This document shows, piece by piece, positions 34,433-42,125 of a stretch of 64,000 nucleotides of DNA (the first letter of the stretch is position 1; each line of letters starts with the position of its first letter). The stretch covers positions 2,356,001 through 2,420,000 of the forward strand of contig NZ_JALLPL010000001.1 of the NCBI RefSeq assembly GCF_023276355.1. The letters are read 5' to 3'. The notes under the pieces were generated by a model. The model saw nothing but the letters and a program-made list of their open reading frames with translations. It did not search any database and was not told the origin of the DNA. This DNA comes from Haloplanus sp. XH21 (GTDB taxonomy: Archaea; Halobacteriota; Halobacteria; Halobacteriales; Haloferacaceae). Position numbers and translations under genes: made by a program.

Positions 34433-35157
34433 ACCACGTCGACGAGTTCGGGGCCGGCCATCCGAGCGAGCACCACCCGCGGCACGTCGGCGCGGTCGTG
34501 AACGGCGGCGGCGATGTCCCGTCCCGTCGCCGCCAGGCCGTCGTCGTCGACCATGTTCACCAGCGGGACGACCGTCGCCGTCGGCGGGACGCGCTTGCGC
34601 CCGCCCAGCCGACTCGCGAGGACGGCAGCCACGTCGTCGGCGCCGATGGGGTCGCCGATGTCGAGTCCCGTGAGTTCGGCGACGCGTTCGGGCCGGTGGA
34701 CGTGGTCGTCCGCGAGCGGGTTGCCGACGACCTTCGCGCTCGCGATGGGGATGACGGTGTCGGCCGTCGCCGGCACCTGCGGTTCGCGTTCGTTCGGCGC
34801 CTTCAGCAGCCGCGTGCGGGCCCCGTCGGCTTTCACCAGCACCGTTCCGACGCCGGGCGTCGCGCGGATGGCCGTGACCGTCTCCCGGTCGTAGCCGAGA
34901 TAGCGGTCGTCGCGCTCGCGTTCGGGGACGAGGCCGAGCGGCCACGACGATCCCGACGCCGACCGGATGGCGCCCACCGGGTCGCGGGTCACGGCCACGT
35001 TCGCGACCTGGTCGTCGAAGATAGGGATGCGAACCGTCGCCGTCACGACGGCGCGGTCGAGTCGGTTGGCGAGCGCGTACAGCGTCGTCTTCTTGCCGCC
35101 GGCGCCGACGACACAGACCATCTCCCTGTCGGCGGACAGCGCTTCGATGAGGTTCAT
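34429..35157 (-). CDS. yqeC: YqeC-like selenium/molybdenum hydroxylase accessory protein
   Basis: This 242-residue protein resembles YqeC, a P-loop protein associated in bacteria with selenium-dependent molybdenum hydroxylases. The P-loop is VVGAGGKKTTLYALA near the N-terminus; later KADGARTRLLKAPNEREP, PIASAKVVGNPL and a C-terminal VPLVNMVDD are family-like. The ATG at 35157 (MNLIEAL) was chosen; a GTG at 35181 overlapping the upstream stop codon is an alternative. It is the last gene in the S19e-PDCD5-PP-loop run and converges on mobA. The usual partner YqeB is not in the window. Confidence 0.8.
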   Translation of the reverse strand: MNLIEALSADREMVCVVGAGGKKTTLYALANRLDRAVVTATVRIPIFDDQVANVAVTRDPVGAIRSASGSSWPLGLVPERERDDRYLGYDRETVTAIRATPGVGTVLVKADGARTRLLKAPNEREPQVPATADTVIPIASAKVVGNPLADDHVHRPERVAELTGLDIGDPIGADDVAAVLASRLGGRKRVPPTATVVPLVNMVDDDGLAATGRDIAAAVHDRADVPRVVLARMAGPELVDVV

Positions 35158-35177
35158 GCGCCGGCTTCGGCGTCCAC

Positions 35178-35804
35178 TCACTTCGGCGTATCGACGCCGA
35201 ACGGCGCCGGCCGGTCGACGCCACGGACGACCGACTGGTCGTGTGCCGGGAAAATCGACTCGACGCTGGCGCCGTCGCGGTCGTCGTCGGCGAGGAGCGC
35301 CCGGAGTTCGGCCTCGTAGTCGGCGCGCGGGACCGCCTCGCTCGGGCCGGTCTCGACATCGAGGTGGATGTCCGCGAGGCGGTCCACGGCCCGCCGGCCG
35401 AATCCGGCGAGCGGGGCGAGGTAGTCGACGCCGCGGCGGTCCTCGAGGCTCTGGGCGTCCGCCCGCGAGACCGTCGGCACGCGGTCGTCACGGCGGGTGC
35501 CGTCGGCGACAGCCGCTACGTCGAGGTCGGCGACGCGTTCGAGGGCGTGGTCGTGGACGGTCTGGATGCCGTTGCGCGGGTAGCCGTCCACAATCATGCG
35601 GTCGACGGCCTCGGCGGCGACGGACGGGTCGAGATCCAGCGTCCGAAAAGGCAGTCCGAGGCGGTCGGCCCCGCGGCGGGCGTGTCGCCAGTCGTCGGTC
35701 ACGCCGAACGTGCCGGTGACGAGGGTCACGTCGTAAAACCGGTCGAGACAGAGGGCTGCGAGCGTCGAATCCTTCCCGCCGCTGTAGAGGAGGGCGGCGT
35801 CCAT
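35178..35804 (-). CDS. PP-loop ATP pyrophosphatase family protein
   Basis: This 208-residue protein opens with the PP-loop ALLYSGGKDSTLAAL, which binds ATP for adenylation. It also has LVTGTFGVTDDWRHAR and VADGTRRDDRVP. It belongs to the N-type ATP pyrophosphatase superfamily (tRNA thiolation, argininosuccinate and diphthamide enzymes). The substrate is unknown; the conserved position after PDCD5 suggests a core function, perhaps in RNA or protein modification. The ATG at 35804 is directly next to the PDCD5 stop (35805). Confidence 0.82.
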   Translation of the reverse strand: MDAALLYSGGKDSTLAALCLDRFYDVTLVTGTFGVTDDWRHARRGADRLGLPFRTLDLDPSVAAEAVDRMIVDGYPRNGIQTVHDHALERVADLDVAAVADGTRRDDRVPTVSRADAQSLEDRRGVDYLAPLAGFGRRAVDRLADIHLDVETGPSEAVPRADYEAELRALLADDDRDGASVESIFPAHDQSVVRGVDRPAPFGVDTPK

Positions 35805-36164
35805 CTACCGTCGCTGGATGTCGAAGCTCTTGTCGGGGGTGAGTTCCTTCAGCAGTTTGCGCATCTGTTCCTCGTCGATGCGGTCCTGGATGCGGCCGCT
35901 CTGGGCGAGCGCGAGGATCTGTTGTTCGACCTTGTCGGCCACGTCGGGTTTCGACATCTGGACCGCGTTGAGACGCTGGCGCGCGCCGTCCGTGAGATGC
36001 TGTTTCAGGAGCGCTTCCTTCTGGGCCTCGGCCTGCTGGTGGGCGGCCTGCTGGGATTCGTCGCTTTGGCCGCCAGCACCGCCGTCCTGGGCCTGCTCTC
36101 GCAGCTCTTCCATCTTCTGTTGTCGAAGCTCTTCGATTCGTTCGTCGTCAGGGCTTCCGCTCAT
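35805..36164 (-). CDS. PDCD5-related DNA-binding protein
   Basis: This 119-residue protein belongs to the archaeal homologs of PDCD5 (TFAR19). It starts with a charged helix [19 protein letters not shown], a low-complexity QAQDGG...[11 protein letters not shown] region, and then the conserved core [24 protein letters not shown] and [18 protein letters not shown]. It lies downstream of S19e in the same direction, a conserved archaeal pairing, and abuts the PP-loop gene. Precise role (chaperone or nucleic-acid binding) is unsettled in the family. Confidence 0.93.
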   Translation of the reverse strand: MSGSPDDERIEELRQQKMEELREQAQDGGAGGQSDESQQAAHQQAEAQKEALLKQHLTDGARQRLNAVQMSKPDVADKVEQQILALAQSGRIQDRIDEEQMRKLLKELTPDKSFDIQRR

Positions 36165-36209
36165 GCGTGTAATTTAGCGGTGAAACGGTGAAAACGATTT
36201 CGGAGGGTT

Positions 36210-36287
36210 ATACTGTCGGCTGTAACTGTTCCGAGATATTCGCATCTTGGATGGGGAATCTCGTGATCAACTTATAGCCGACAGTAT
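36210..36287. repeat. 78-bp palindromic element, copy A
   Basis: The outer inverted repeat ATACTGTCGGCT / AGCCGACAGTAT is perfect over 12 bp. An inner stem uses CGAGAT / ATCTCG. The core TGTAACTGTT is shared with copies at 48622 and 59166. The right end touches the S19e stop codon (TAA, 36287-36289 on the plus coordinate). It lies in the S19e-PDCD5 gap, so in transcript terms it directly follows S19e. Confidence 0.7.
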
Positions 36288-36742
36288 TAGGCGTACTTCT
36301 CGAGTTCCGGCCGATCGAGTTCGTCGAGGACATCCGCGGCGACCTCGTCGAGGAGACTGCGACCCTCGGGAGTGGCGACGCGACCCTCGCCCTGGGCGAC
36401 CGAGATCAGATCCTCGTCTTCGAGCTGCTGGAGGATCGTTCGGATGATGTTCTTGCTGCCGGGTTCGGCGTGCGAGGGCGCGACGCGATAGCGCGTCGAG
36501 CCCTGTTTGCTGTCGCCGTACGCCGTCGAGAGGCGGTCGACACCCACGGGGCCGTCGACGGCGACTTTCCGGAGCAGGCTCGCCGCGCGAACCGCCCAGA
36601 AGTCCTCCTGCTGGGGCGGGAGTTCCTTGCTCGAACTGGTCTTGGTGTAGTTCGCCCAGTCGGGCTCCTCGATGCGATCGTCGAGCCGGTCGGCGAGCGC
36701 GTCGATGAGCGCGTCGGCCGGCACGTCGTAGAGGGTTACCAT
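36287..36742 (-). CDS. rps19e: Small ribosomal subunit protein S19e
   Basis: This 151-residue protein is the archaeal/eukaryal 30S protein S19e. It begins TLYDVPADALIDALADRL and has DDRIEEPDWANYTKTS, FWAVRAASLLRKVAVDGPVGVDRLS and the C-terminal NIIRTILQQLEDEDLIS winged-helix part. The ATG at 36742 is preceded at about 28 nt by GTTTAAAC, giving a leaderless transcript. It heads the operon S19e-PDCD5-PP-loop-yqeC. The stop codon overlaps a palindromic repeat element by one base. Confidence 0.95.
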   Translation of the reverse strand: MVTLYDVPADALIDALADRLDDRIEEPDWANYTKTSSSKELPPQQEDFWAVRAASLLRKVAVDGPVGVDRLSTAYGDSKQGSTRYRVAPSHAEPGSKNIIRTILQQLEDEDLISVAQGEGRVATPEGRSLLDEVAADVLDELDRPELEKYA

Positions 36743-36766
36743 TGGCTCACGGTTCCCGCGGACGGC

Positions 36767-36774
36767 GTTTAAAC
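36767..36774 (-). promoter_or_regulatory. TATA-like box of rps19e
   Basis: GTTTAAAC is centred about 28 nt upstream of the ATG at 36742 on the minus strand, the expected spacing for a leaderless ribosomal-protein promoter. Confidence 0.55.
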
Positions 36775-36802
36775 CCATCGTATTGGGTTCGGCCGGGACC
36801 GA

Positions 36803-37840
36803 CTACGCGCCCCGAGCGCGGACGCTGACGACGCCGGTGACGAGGCCGCCGAGAATGGTCGGCGTCCAGTACACCATGCCCCGGAAGACGACGACGGCGG
36901 CGATGGCGATGGACTCGGAGACGCCGGGTAGCGGGGCCGCGACGAGCAGGACGACGAGGACGCTCTCGATGCCGCCGGCGCCGCCGGGAAGCGGCGTCAC
37001 GCCCGCGATGGCGCCGATGGGGACGACGAAGAGGGCGACCGACAGCGGAATCGGCGTTCCGATGGCCCGAAAGGCGAGCCAGAGACCGAGCATCTGGAAG
37101 AACCAGCCGGCGGCGGAGAGTGCGAGCGCGAGCGCGAGGCCGCGGGGGTTGGTCGCCACCCGCTCGATGGCGCGAAAGAAGCCGTTGATGCGGCGTTCGA
37201 TCCCGCCGACGGTGGGCACGGGGATGCGAGGCAGGTGCGTCGCCAGCCGGCGGATTACCGGCGTCACGACGCCCACGAGTCGGGCTTCGAGGCGATACCG
37301 ATGGGTCCAGCCGAGATAGACGATGGTGGGGACGCCGATGGCCAGGACGGCCACCGCGACGAGCGCGAGTTCGAGTCGGCGGCTCGTCCCGAGCGTGGCC
37401 TCGGTGACGAAGTAGCCGACGCCGACGAGCGCGATGGTGATCGACGGGACGAAGTTGAGCGTGTCGACGCTGGCGATGGCGGCGAGTCCGCGCTCGTATT
37501 CGGTGTCGGTCACGCGGGAGATGAGCAGGGCCGTGATCGGCTCACCGCCCGCCTGACCGAACGGCGTGACGTTGTTCGAAAACATCGCCGCGGTGAAGAT
37601 GAAAAACGCCTCCGAGACCGACAGCGAGACGCCGAGGACGCCGAGGACGATCCGGAGCGCGAACCCCCACGCCGCCAGCCAGCCGAGCGTGGCGAGAAAG
37701 ACGAGCGTGACGAGGCGGAGGTCGGCAGTGACGAGATGCGTGATGAGCTCGTCGACGCCGGCGACCGAAAACAGGATCGCGAACACGACGGCCGCGCCGG
37801 CGAACCCGAGGATCGTCGCACGCAGGCGTCCGCGGACCAT
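36803..37840 (-). CDS. Flippase-like membrane protein (LPG synthetase / UPF0104 family)
   Basis: This 345-residue membrane protein has eight or so hydrophobic helices and the UPF0104/AglD-C-terminal pattern: FTAAMFSNNVTPFGQAGGEP in an early helix, LAAIASVDTLNF, and late GAIAGVTPLPGGAGGIES. Family members include lysylphosphatidylglycerol synthetase membrane domains and putative glycolipid flippases. The ATG at 37840 (MVRGRL) fits a TTAA box about 28 nt upstream; 37867 is an alternative. The much longer frame to 38509 is an antisense shadow of thiL. Confidence 0.82.
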   Translation of the reverse strand: MVRGRLRATILGFAGAAVVFAILFSVAGVDELITHLVTADLRLVTLVFLATLGWLAAWGFALRIVLGVLGVSLSVSEAFFIFTAAMFSNNVTPFGQAGGEPITALLISRVTDTEYERGLAAIASVDTLNFVPSITIALVGVGYFVTEATLGTSRRLELALVAVAVLAIGVPTIVYLGWTHRYRLEARLVGVVTPVIRRLATHLPRIPVPTVGGIERRINGFFRAIERVATNPRGLALALALSAAGWFFQMLGLWLAFRAIGTPIPLSVALFVVPIGAIAGVTPLPGGAGGIESVLVVLLVAAPLPGVSESIAIAAVVVFRGMVYWTPTILGGLVTGVVSVRARGA

Positions 37841-37915
37841 AGTCCGGCGGTGGGGGAGCCGACGCATTAACCCACCGATCGGCACCGTTTTTCCTCGTCG
37901 CGGTGAACGCCGAGC

Positions 37916-38785
37916 ATGGACGAACGGCGCGCGCTCGATCTGCTCGCCGACCGGGTCGGTGGCGCGGGCGACGATGCGGCGGTTATCGACGGACTGGTAG
38001 TGACGACCGACATGCTCCACGAGCGGACGGATTTCCCGTCCGGGACGACGCGGTACACCGCGGGGTGGCGAACGATCGGTGCGTCGCTGTCCGACGTGGC
38101 GGCGATGGGGGCCACGGCCACGGCCGCGGTCGCCGCCTACGGCGCGCCGACGTTCGATCCTGACGAGGTTCGGGCGTTCGTCGACGGCGCGAGCGACGTC
38201 TGCGAGCGGGTCGACGCTCGATACGTGGGCGGAGATCTCGACAGCCACGACGAGTTCACCGTCGCCGGCAGCGTCGTGGGTGCGGTCGACGAGCCGGTGT
38301 ATCGGTCCGGCGCGTCGCCCGGCGAGGCGGTCTGCGTGACCGGCACGCTCGGCCGGAGCGGCGCCGCGATCCAGGAGTTCGAGCGCGGGAACGCCGAGCG
38401 CGGTAACGACCTCTTCCGGTTCGTGCCCCGTGTGGCGGCGGGGCAGGAACTCCGCGGCGTCGCGACGGCCATGATGGACTCCTCGGACGGCCTCGCCCGC
38501 TCGCTCCACCAGCTCGCCGCGGCGAGCGACTGCGGATTCGAGGTCGCGTGGGACCGGCTCCCGGTCGACCCGAGCGTCGACGCCGTGGCGAGCGATCGCG
38601 ACGAGCGGCGTGAGCTGGCGGCCTTCTTCGGCGAGGACTTCGAACTCGTGTTCACGGTGCCGGAGGCGGCGCTGGCCGAGAAACGCGAGGCGGTCTCGGT
38701 CCCGATCACCCGCATCGGCACGGTGACGGACGCGGGCGTCGTCGCCGACGGCGATCCGCTACCGGACCGCGGCTACACCCACTAG
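37916..38785 (+). CDS. thiL: Thiamine-monophosphate kinase
   Basis: This 289-residue enzyme phosphorylates thiamine-P to thiamine-PP, the active cofactor. It has the PurM-like fold with GAGDDAAVIDGLVVTTDML (Mg/ATP-binding), TAGWRTIGASLSDVAAMGA, YVGGDLDSHDEF and in the second domain AMMDSSDGLARSL followed by FGEDFELVFTVP. All hallmark motifs are present. It diverges from the flippase-like gene and its end overlaps the convergent M50 protease gene by 4 bp. Confidence 0.93.
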   Translation: MDERRALDLLADRVGGAGDDAAVIDGLVVTTDMLHERTDFPSGTTRYTAGWRTIGASLSDVAAMGATATAAVAAYGAPTFDPDEVRAFVDGASDVCERVDARYVGGDLDSHDEFTVAGSVVGAVDEPVYRSGASPGEAVCVTGTLGRSGAAIQEFERGNAERGNDLFRFVPRVAAGQELRGVATAMMDSSDGLARSLHQLAAASDCGFEVAWDRLPVDPSVDAVASDRDERRELAAFFGEDFELVFTVPEAALAEKREAVSVPITRIGTVTDAGVVADGDPLPDRGYTH

Positions 38786-39909
38786 CCGAGCAGCTGGATC
38801 GGCACCAGCAGGAAACAGAGCGCGCCGAGGCCGAACGTGACGAGGCCAAGCGCCTGTCGTTTCCAGCCCAGCGGCGACTCGTCGACGGGAGTCGCGGGAC
38901 CCTTGTACGCGATGAACGTGGCGAACACGCCCCAGAAGGCCCAGAGGCCGACGGATTCGTTGAACCCGAGGTTCCGCACGTAGTGGAGATACCCCGCGAG
39001 GCCGAAGAGCGCGAGCGGCACCAGCGACGCCAGCGTCTCCTGCCGGTGGCCGAGCATCGCGCGAACCATGTGCCCGCCGTCGAGTTGGCCGACGGGGAGC
39101 AGGTTAAGCACGGTGAAGAACATCCCGACCCAGCCACCGATGATGACGGGGTGGACGGTCTTCGTCGGGTCGGCGTAGCTCGTGGGCTGCCCGAGCGCCG
39201 TCGCGACGAGATCGAGTAGCGGCGGGTTGTTGAAGACGATGACCTGCCCCGACGACTCGACGACGCGGGCGGGCAGCGTCATCGGATCGAGCGAGAGGCC
39301 GATGGCCGTCACGACGACGGTGGCGACGAGCCCGCTCAGCGGGCCGGCGACGCCGATGTCGAACAGCGTCTTGCGGTCGGGCATCCGACCGCGCATGCGG
39401 ATGATCGCCCCGAGCGTGCCGAAGGGGACGATAAACGGGATGAGATAGGGCAGGGAGACGTCGACGCCGTGGTATCGGCCGGCGACGTAGTGGCCGAGCT
39501 CGTGGGTCGTCAGCACGCCGAGGATGGCCGCGGTGAAGGGCCACGCCCGGAGCGCGAGCAGCGGGGTCTGCGCGAGTTCCGACGGCGGGGTGTAATACCA
39601 CGCGACGGAGCCAACTAGCAGCGTCGAGACGACCGTCGCCACGAACAGGGCGATGTTCGTCCACGGGATGCCGTCGATGCGGCCGTCGGCCGGCGTCGCG
39701 ACGACGACCGTTTCGTACGGCTCGCGGCCCTGTTCCAGGTCGAGACGGTAGCCCGCACGGTGGAACGGCTCCCGGAGTTCGTCGAGCAACGAGCTCCGGG
39801 GAACCAGTGGCTCGCCGTAGTACCGCAGCCGGTCCCCGTCACGGACCGTATCGCGGACGTAAAACACCGCTTCGAGGGCGTCAGACGGCGGACCGTCGAC
39901 TCCGTCCAT
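38782..39909 (-). CDS. Site-2 protease family (M50) membrane metalloprotease
   Basis: This 375-residue intramembrane zinc protease has an N-terminal soluble region of about 125 residues, then membrane helices with TTHELGHYVAGRYHG (HExxH zinc site) and later LNLLPVGQLDGGHMVRA, the S2P NPDG-type motif. Several further helices follow. Site-2 proteases cut membrane-bound regulators, but the target here is unknown. The gene overlaps thiL at its 3' end. Confidence 0.9.
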   Translation of the reverse strand: MDGVDGPPSDALEAVFYVRDTVRDGDRLRYYGEPLVPRSSLLDELREPFHRAGYRLDLEQGREPYETVVVATPADGRIDGIPWTNIALFVATVVSTLLVGSVAWYYTPPSELAQTPLLALRAWPFTAAILGVLTTHELGHYVAGRYHGVDVSLPYLIPFIVPFGTLGAIIRMRGRMPDRKTLFDIGVAGPLSGLVATVVVTAIGLSLDPMTLPARVVESSGQVIVFNNPPLLDLVATALGQPTSYADPTKTVHPVIIGGWVGMFFTVLNLLPVGQLDGGHMVRAMLGHRQETLASLVPLALFGLAGYLHYVRNLGFNESVGLWAFWGVFATFIAYKGPATPVDESPLGWKRQALGLVTFGLGALCFLLVPIQLLG

Positions 39910-40015
39910 TAGCAGTACGTACGCCGCTCGGCGGTTATAAACTCCGTGACAGCGAACCGGGGGAACGTGAGGAAGCCGGTCTACGTAGCGCGCGGGGACC
40001 AGTAGTCGACCGGGG

Positions 40016-40270
40016 TTACGCGGGTTCGATCCGCCACGTGGTCGCGCTCGTGTACGACCATTTCTCGATGGTGAGGTCGGAAGCCGAATCGCGGAGCTTG
40101 ACCATCAGGGCGCCGATCTCCTTGGGGGAGAGACCGACTTCGTCCGCGATGAACTTGCTTTTGAAGTAGAGTTCGCCGTCCTGCGCCTTCGAGAGCAGGT
40201 ACTGCTTGAGCTGCTCCTCTTTCGACGAACTGTCGTCCGCATCAGTGGAGGGGTCAGCGGTTGCGCTCAT
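40016..40270 (-). CDS. Small DUF7123-like winged-helix-type protein
   Basis: This 84-residue acidic protein begins MSATADPSTDADD and has a predicted helical core EEQLKQYLLSKAQDGELYFKSKFIADEVGLSPKEIGALMVKLR with a C-terminal beta part (KWSYTSATTWRIEP) suggesting a small winged helix. It resembles a haloarchaeal domain of unknown function. A strong promoter (TTTATAA) and a Shine-Dalgarno GAGGAG before the ATG suggest good expression. Confidence 0.8.
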   Translation of the reverse strand: MSATADPSTDADDSSSKEEQLKQYLLSKAQDGELYFKSKFIADEVGLSPKEIGALMVKLRDSASDLTIEKWSYTSATTWRIEPA

Positions 40271-40308
40271 TTGAGTTCTCCTCACCCAACCGTATGCCCC
40301 GGACGATG

Positions 40309-40315
40309 TTATAAA
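40309..40315 (-). promoter_or_regulatory. TATA box of the DUF7123-like gene
   Basis: TTTATAA on the minus strand lies about 42 nt before the ATG at 40270. Initiation some 25 nt downstream leaves a short leader with GAGGAG. Confidence 0.55.
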
Positions 40316-40493
40316 GGGGGGAACGTTCGGAGCAGTTCGGGCAGTTTTACCGATTCGCTTCGTTTTGGTAGTCCTTCAGAACAGTTCACGAATCCTTTAG
40401 ACATTTTATAGGGCACTATTAGATATTTATTCAGGATAGAAATTGGAGATGAAAATAGAGGCTATTGACTCGGTTTTATCCGCCGAACCCGGT

Positions 40494-41276
40494 TCAGGAC
40501 TGTTCGTGAATCCAGAACTCCTCGTCGCTCGTCGACTCCTTTTTGAATATCGGCACCTCGTCTTTGAGGCGGTTGATGCCGTCCTCGACGGTGCGGAAGG
40601 CCTCCTCGCGGTGACCGGCGAGGACGACGACGAACACGATGTCCTCGCCGCTGGTGATGACGCCGGTGCGGTGGTGCATGAGCACCTCGAAGACGCCGTC
40701 GCGGTCCTCGAGTTCGGAGCGGATCGCTCGCATGCGGTCAGCGGCGACGTCCTCGTACTTCTCGAACTCCAAGTGGGTCGTCGGCTCGTCGTTGGGGGAT
40801 TCCTTCTCCCTGACGCGCCCGGTGAAGGTGGCGATGGCGCCGGAGCGTTCCGCCAGCGATGACGCCTTCGCCCGTTGGACGAGCGATTCGAGCGTGACCA
40901 GCGGCTCGACATCGGCGAAGGCATCGAGGATGGCGTCGGTGTCGGCGGTCTCCGCGTCGTCGGCAGCGTAGACGACCGTCCCGACGGGGTCGACACCGCC
41001 GAGTGTGACCGTCGGGAGGCGAGCGTCGTCGAAGCCGATGGTGAGGGCGTAGTCGTACGAGGGAGCCAGGGAGTCAAGCAGGTCGTCGAGCGACTGGCCG
41101 TCGCCGGCGCCGATCCAGGAGCCATCCGTCGAGAGACCGTAGGCCGCGCCCGCATCGGTGTCGCGGGTGGCGGTCTCCGGGAGGGACTCGACAGTGGCGA
41201 CCCGGCCGTCGAGCGCGGGCACGAGTCGGTCGGCGAGGTCGACGGCGCCGGGACCGGCGAGATTGAGCGTCTTCAT
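40494..41276 (-). CDS. moaE: Molybdopterin synthase large subunit (MoaE) fused to a degenerate MobB-like domain
   Basis: This 260-residue protein has a MoaE domain in its C-terminal half: SGAIATFTGRVREKES, LEFEKYEDVAADRM, VFEVLMHHRTGVI and DIVFVVVLAGHREEAF, then VPIFKKES with the conserved lysines. The N-terminal half looks like MobB (GTP-binding), but its P-loop position reads NLAGPGAVDLADRL, without the Gly-Lys-Thr. It should make the molybdopterin dithiolene with a MoaD-type carrier. The ATG at 41276 is used; the longer frame begins in intergenic sequence. No MoaD is in the window. Confidence 0.88.
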   Translation of the reverse strand: MKTLNLAGPGAVDLADRLVPALDGRVATVESLPETATRDTDAGAAYGLSTDGSWIGAGDGQSLDDLLDSLAPSYDYALTIGFDDARLPTVTLGGVDPVGTVVYAADDAETADTDAILDAFADVEPLVTLESLVQRAKASSLAERSGAIATFTGRVREKESPNDEPTTHLEFEKYEDVAADRMRAIRSELEDRDGVFEVLMHHRTGVITSGEDIVFVVVLAGHREEAFRTVEDGINRLKDEVPIFKKESTSDEEFWIHEQS

Positions 41277-41408
41277 ACACCGAGAACGCGGGCGCGGACC
41301 CTTAACTGTGACTCGATGGGGCGAATGGGAGCGAGAGCCACGCGGGCGAGTCACGCACGGTCGCCCGCTTGACAACCCTTAAGCCGGCATCGCGGCTATC
41401 CGACGCCA

Positions 41409-42125
41409 ATGCGAGTTGTTATCTCTATCGGCGGGAGCGTCCTCGCGCCGGACCTCGACGCTGGCCGCGTCGATGGCCACGCCGCGGCGGTCGAACGCAT
41501 CGTCGGCGAGGGGTGTGAGGTTGGCGCGGTGGTCGGCGGGGGCGGCGTCGCCCGCGACTACATCGGGATCGCGCGGGACCTCGGCGCCAACGAAGTCCAG
41601 TTGGACCACATCGGAATCGACGTGACGCGCATCAACGCGCGTCTGCTCATCGCGGCCCTGGACGGCCTGGCCGCACCGTCGCCACCCCACGACTACGAGG
41701 GTGCAGGCGAGGCGTTGCGCCGCGGCGACGTGCCCGTGATGGGCGGGGCGATGCCCGGCCAGACGACCGACGCCGTCGCCGCTGCGCTCGCCGAATACGT
41801 CGACGCGGACCTCCTCGTCTACGCCACGAGCGTCGACGGCGTGTTCAGCGCCGACCCCGACGGGGACCCCACCGCCGAGCAGTACGATCGGCTCACGGGC
41901 ACGGAACTGGTGGATCTCGTCGCACCCATGAGCCGCGGCGCCGGCGCCTCTGCCCCCGTCGACCTGCTGGCGGCGAAACTCATCGAGCGATCGGGGATGC
42001 GGACGATCGTCCTCGACGGGACCGACCCCGACCGGATCGCGGAGGCCGTCCTGCACGGCGATCACACCGGCACCGACATCGTTCCCCTCGGTGCGGACGG
42101 CGACCCCGAGCGCTGGGACCGATGA
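41409..42125 (+). CDS. pyrH: Uridylate kinase (archaeal type)
   Basis: This 238-residue amino-acid-kinase-fold enzyme phosphorylates UMP to UDP. Motifs are VVISIGGSVLAP, VVGGGGVARDYIGIARDLGANEVQLD, GGAMPGQTTDAVAAALAE and ATSVDGVFSADP. The length and motifs fit archaeal PyrH. It overlaps lysS by 4 bp (ATGA), which indicates translational coupling of nucleotide and translation genes. Confidence 0.94.
   Translation: MRVVISIGGSVLAPDLDAGRVDGHAAAVERIVGEGCEVGAVVGGGGVARDYIGIARDLGANEVQLDHIGIDVTRINARLLIAALDGLAAPSPPHDYEGAGEALRRGDVPVMGGAMPGQTTDAVAAALAEYVDADLLVYATSVDGVFSADPDGDPTAEQYDRLTGTELVDLVAPMSRGAGASAPVDLLAAKLIERSGMRTIVLDGTDPDRIAEAVLHGDHTGTDIVPLGADGDPERWDR

Noticed and set aside
33773-35491. 572-codon minus-strand frame across mobA, yqeC and the PP-loop gene
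   Set aside because: Arginine-rich, motif-free translation overlapping three genes with strong family matches.
40443-40862. Plus-strand frame starting in the AT-rich gap before moaE
   Set aside because: Runs antisense into moaE; only the first 17 or so codons are outside it and no homology is evident.
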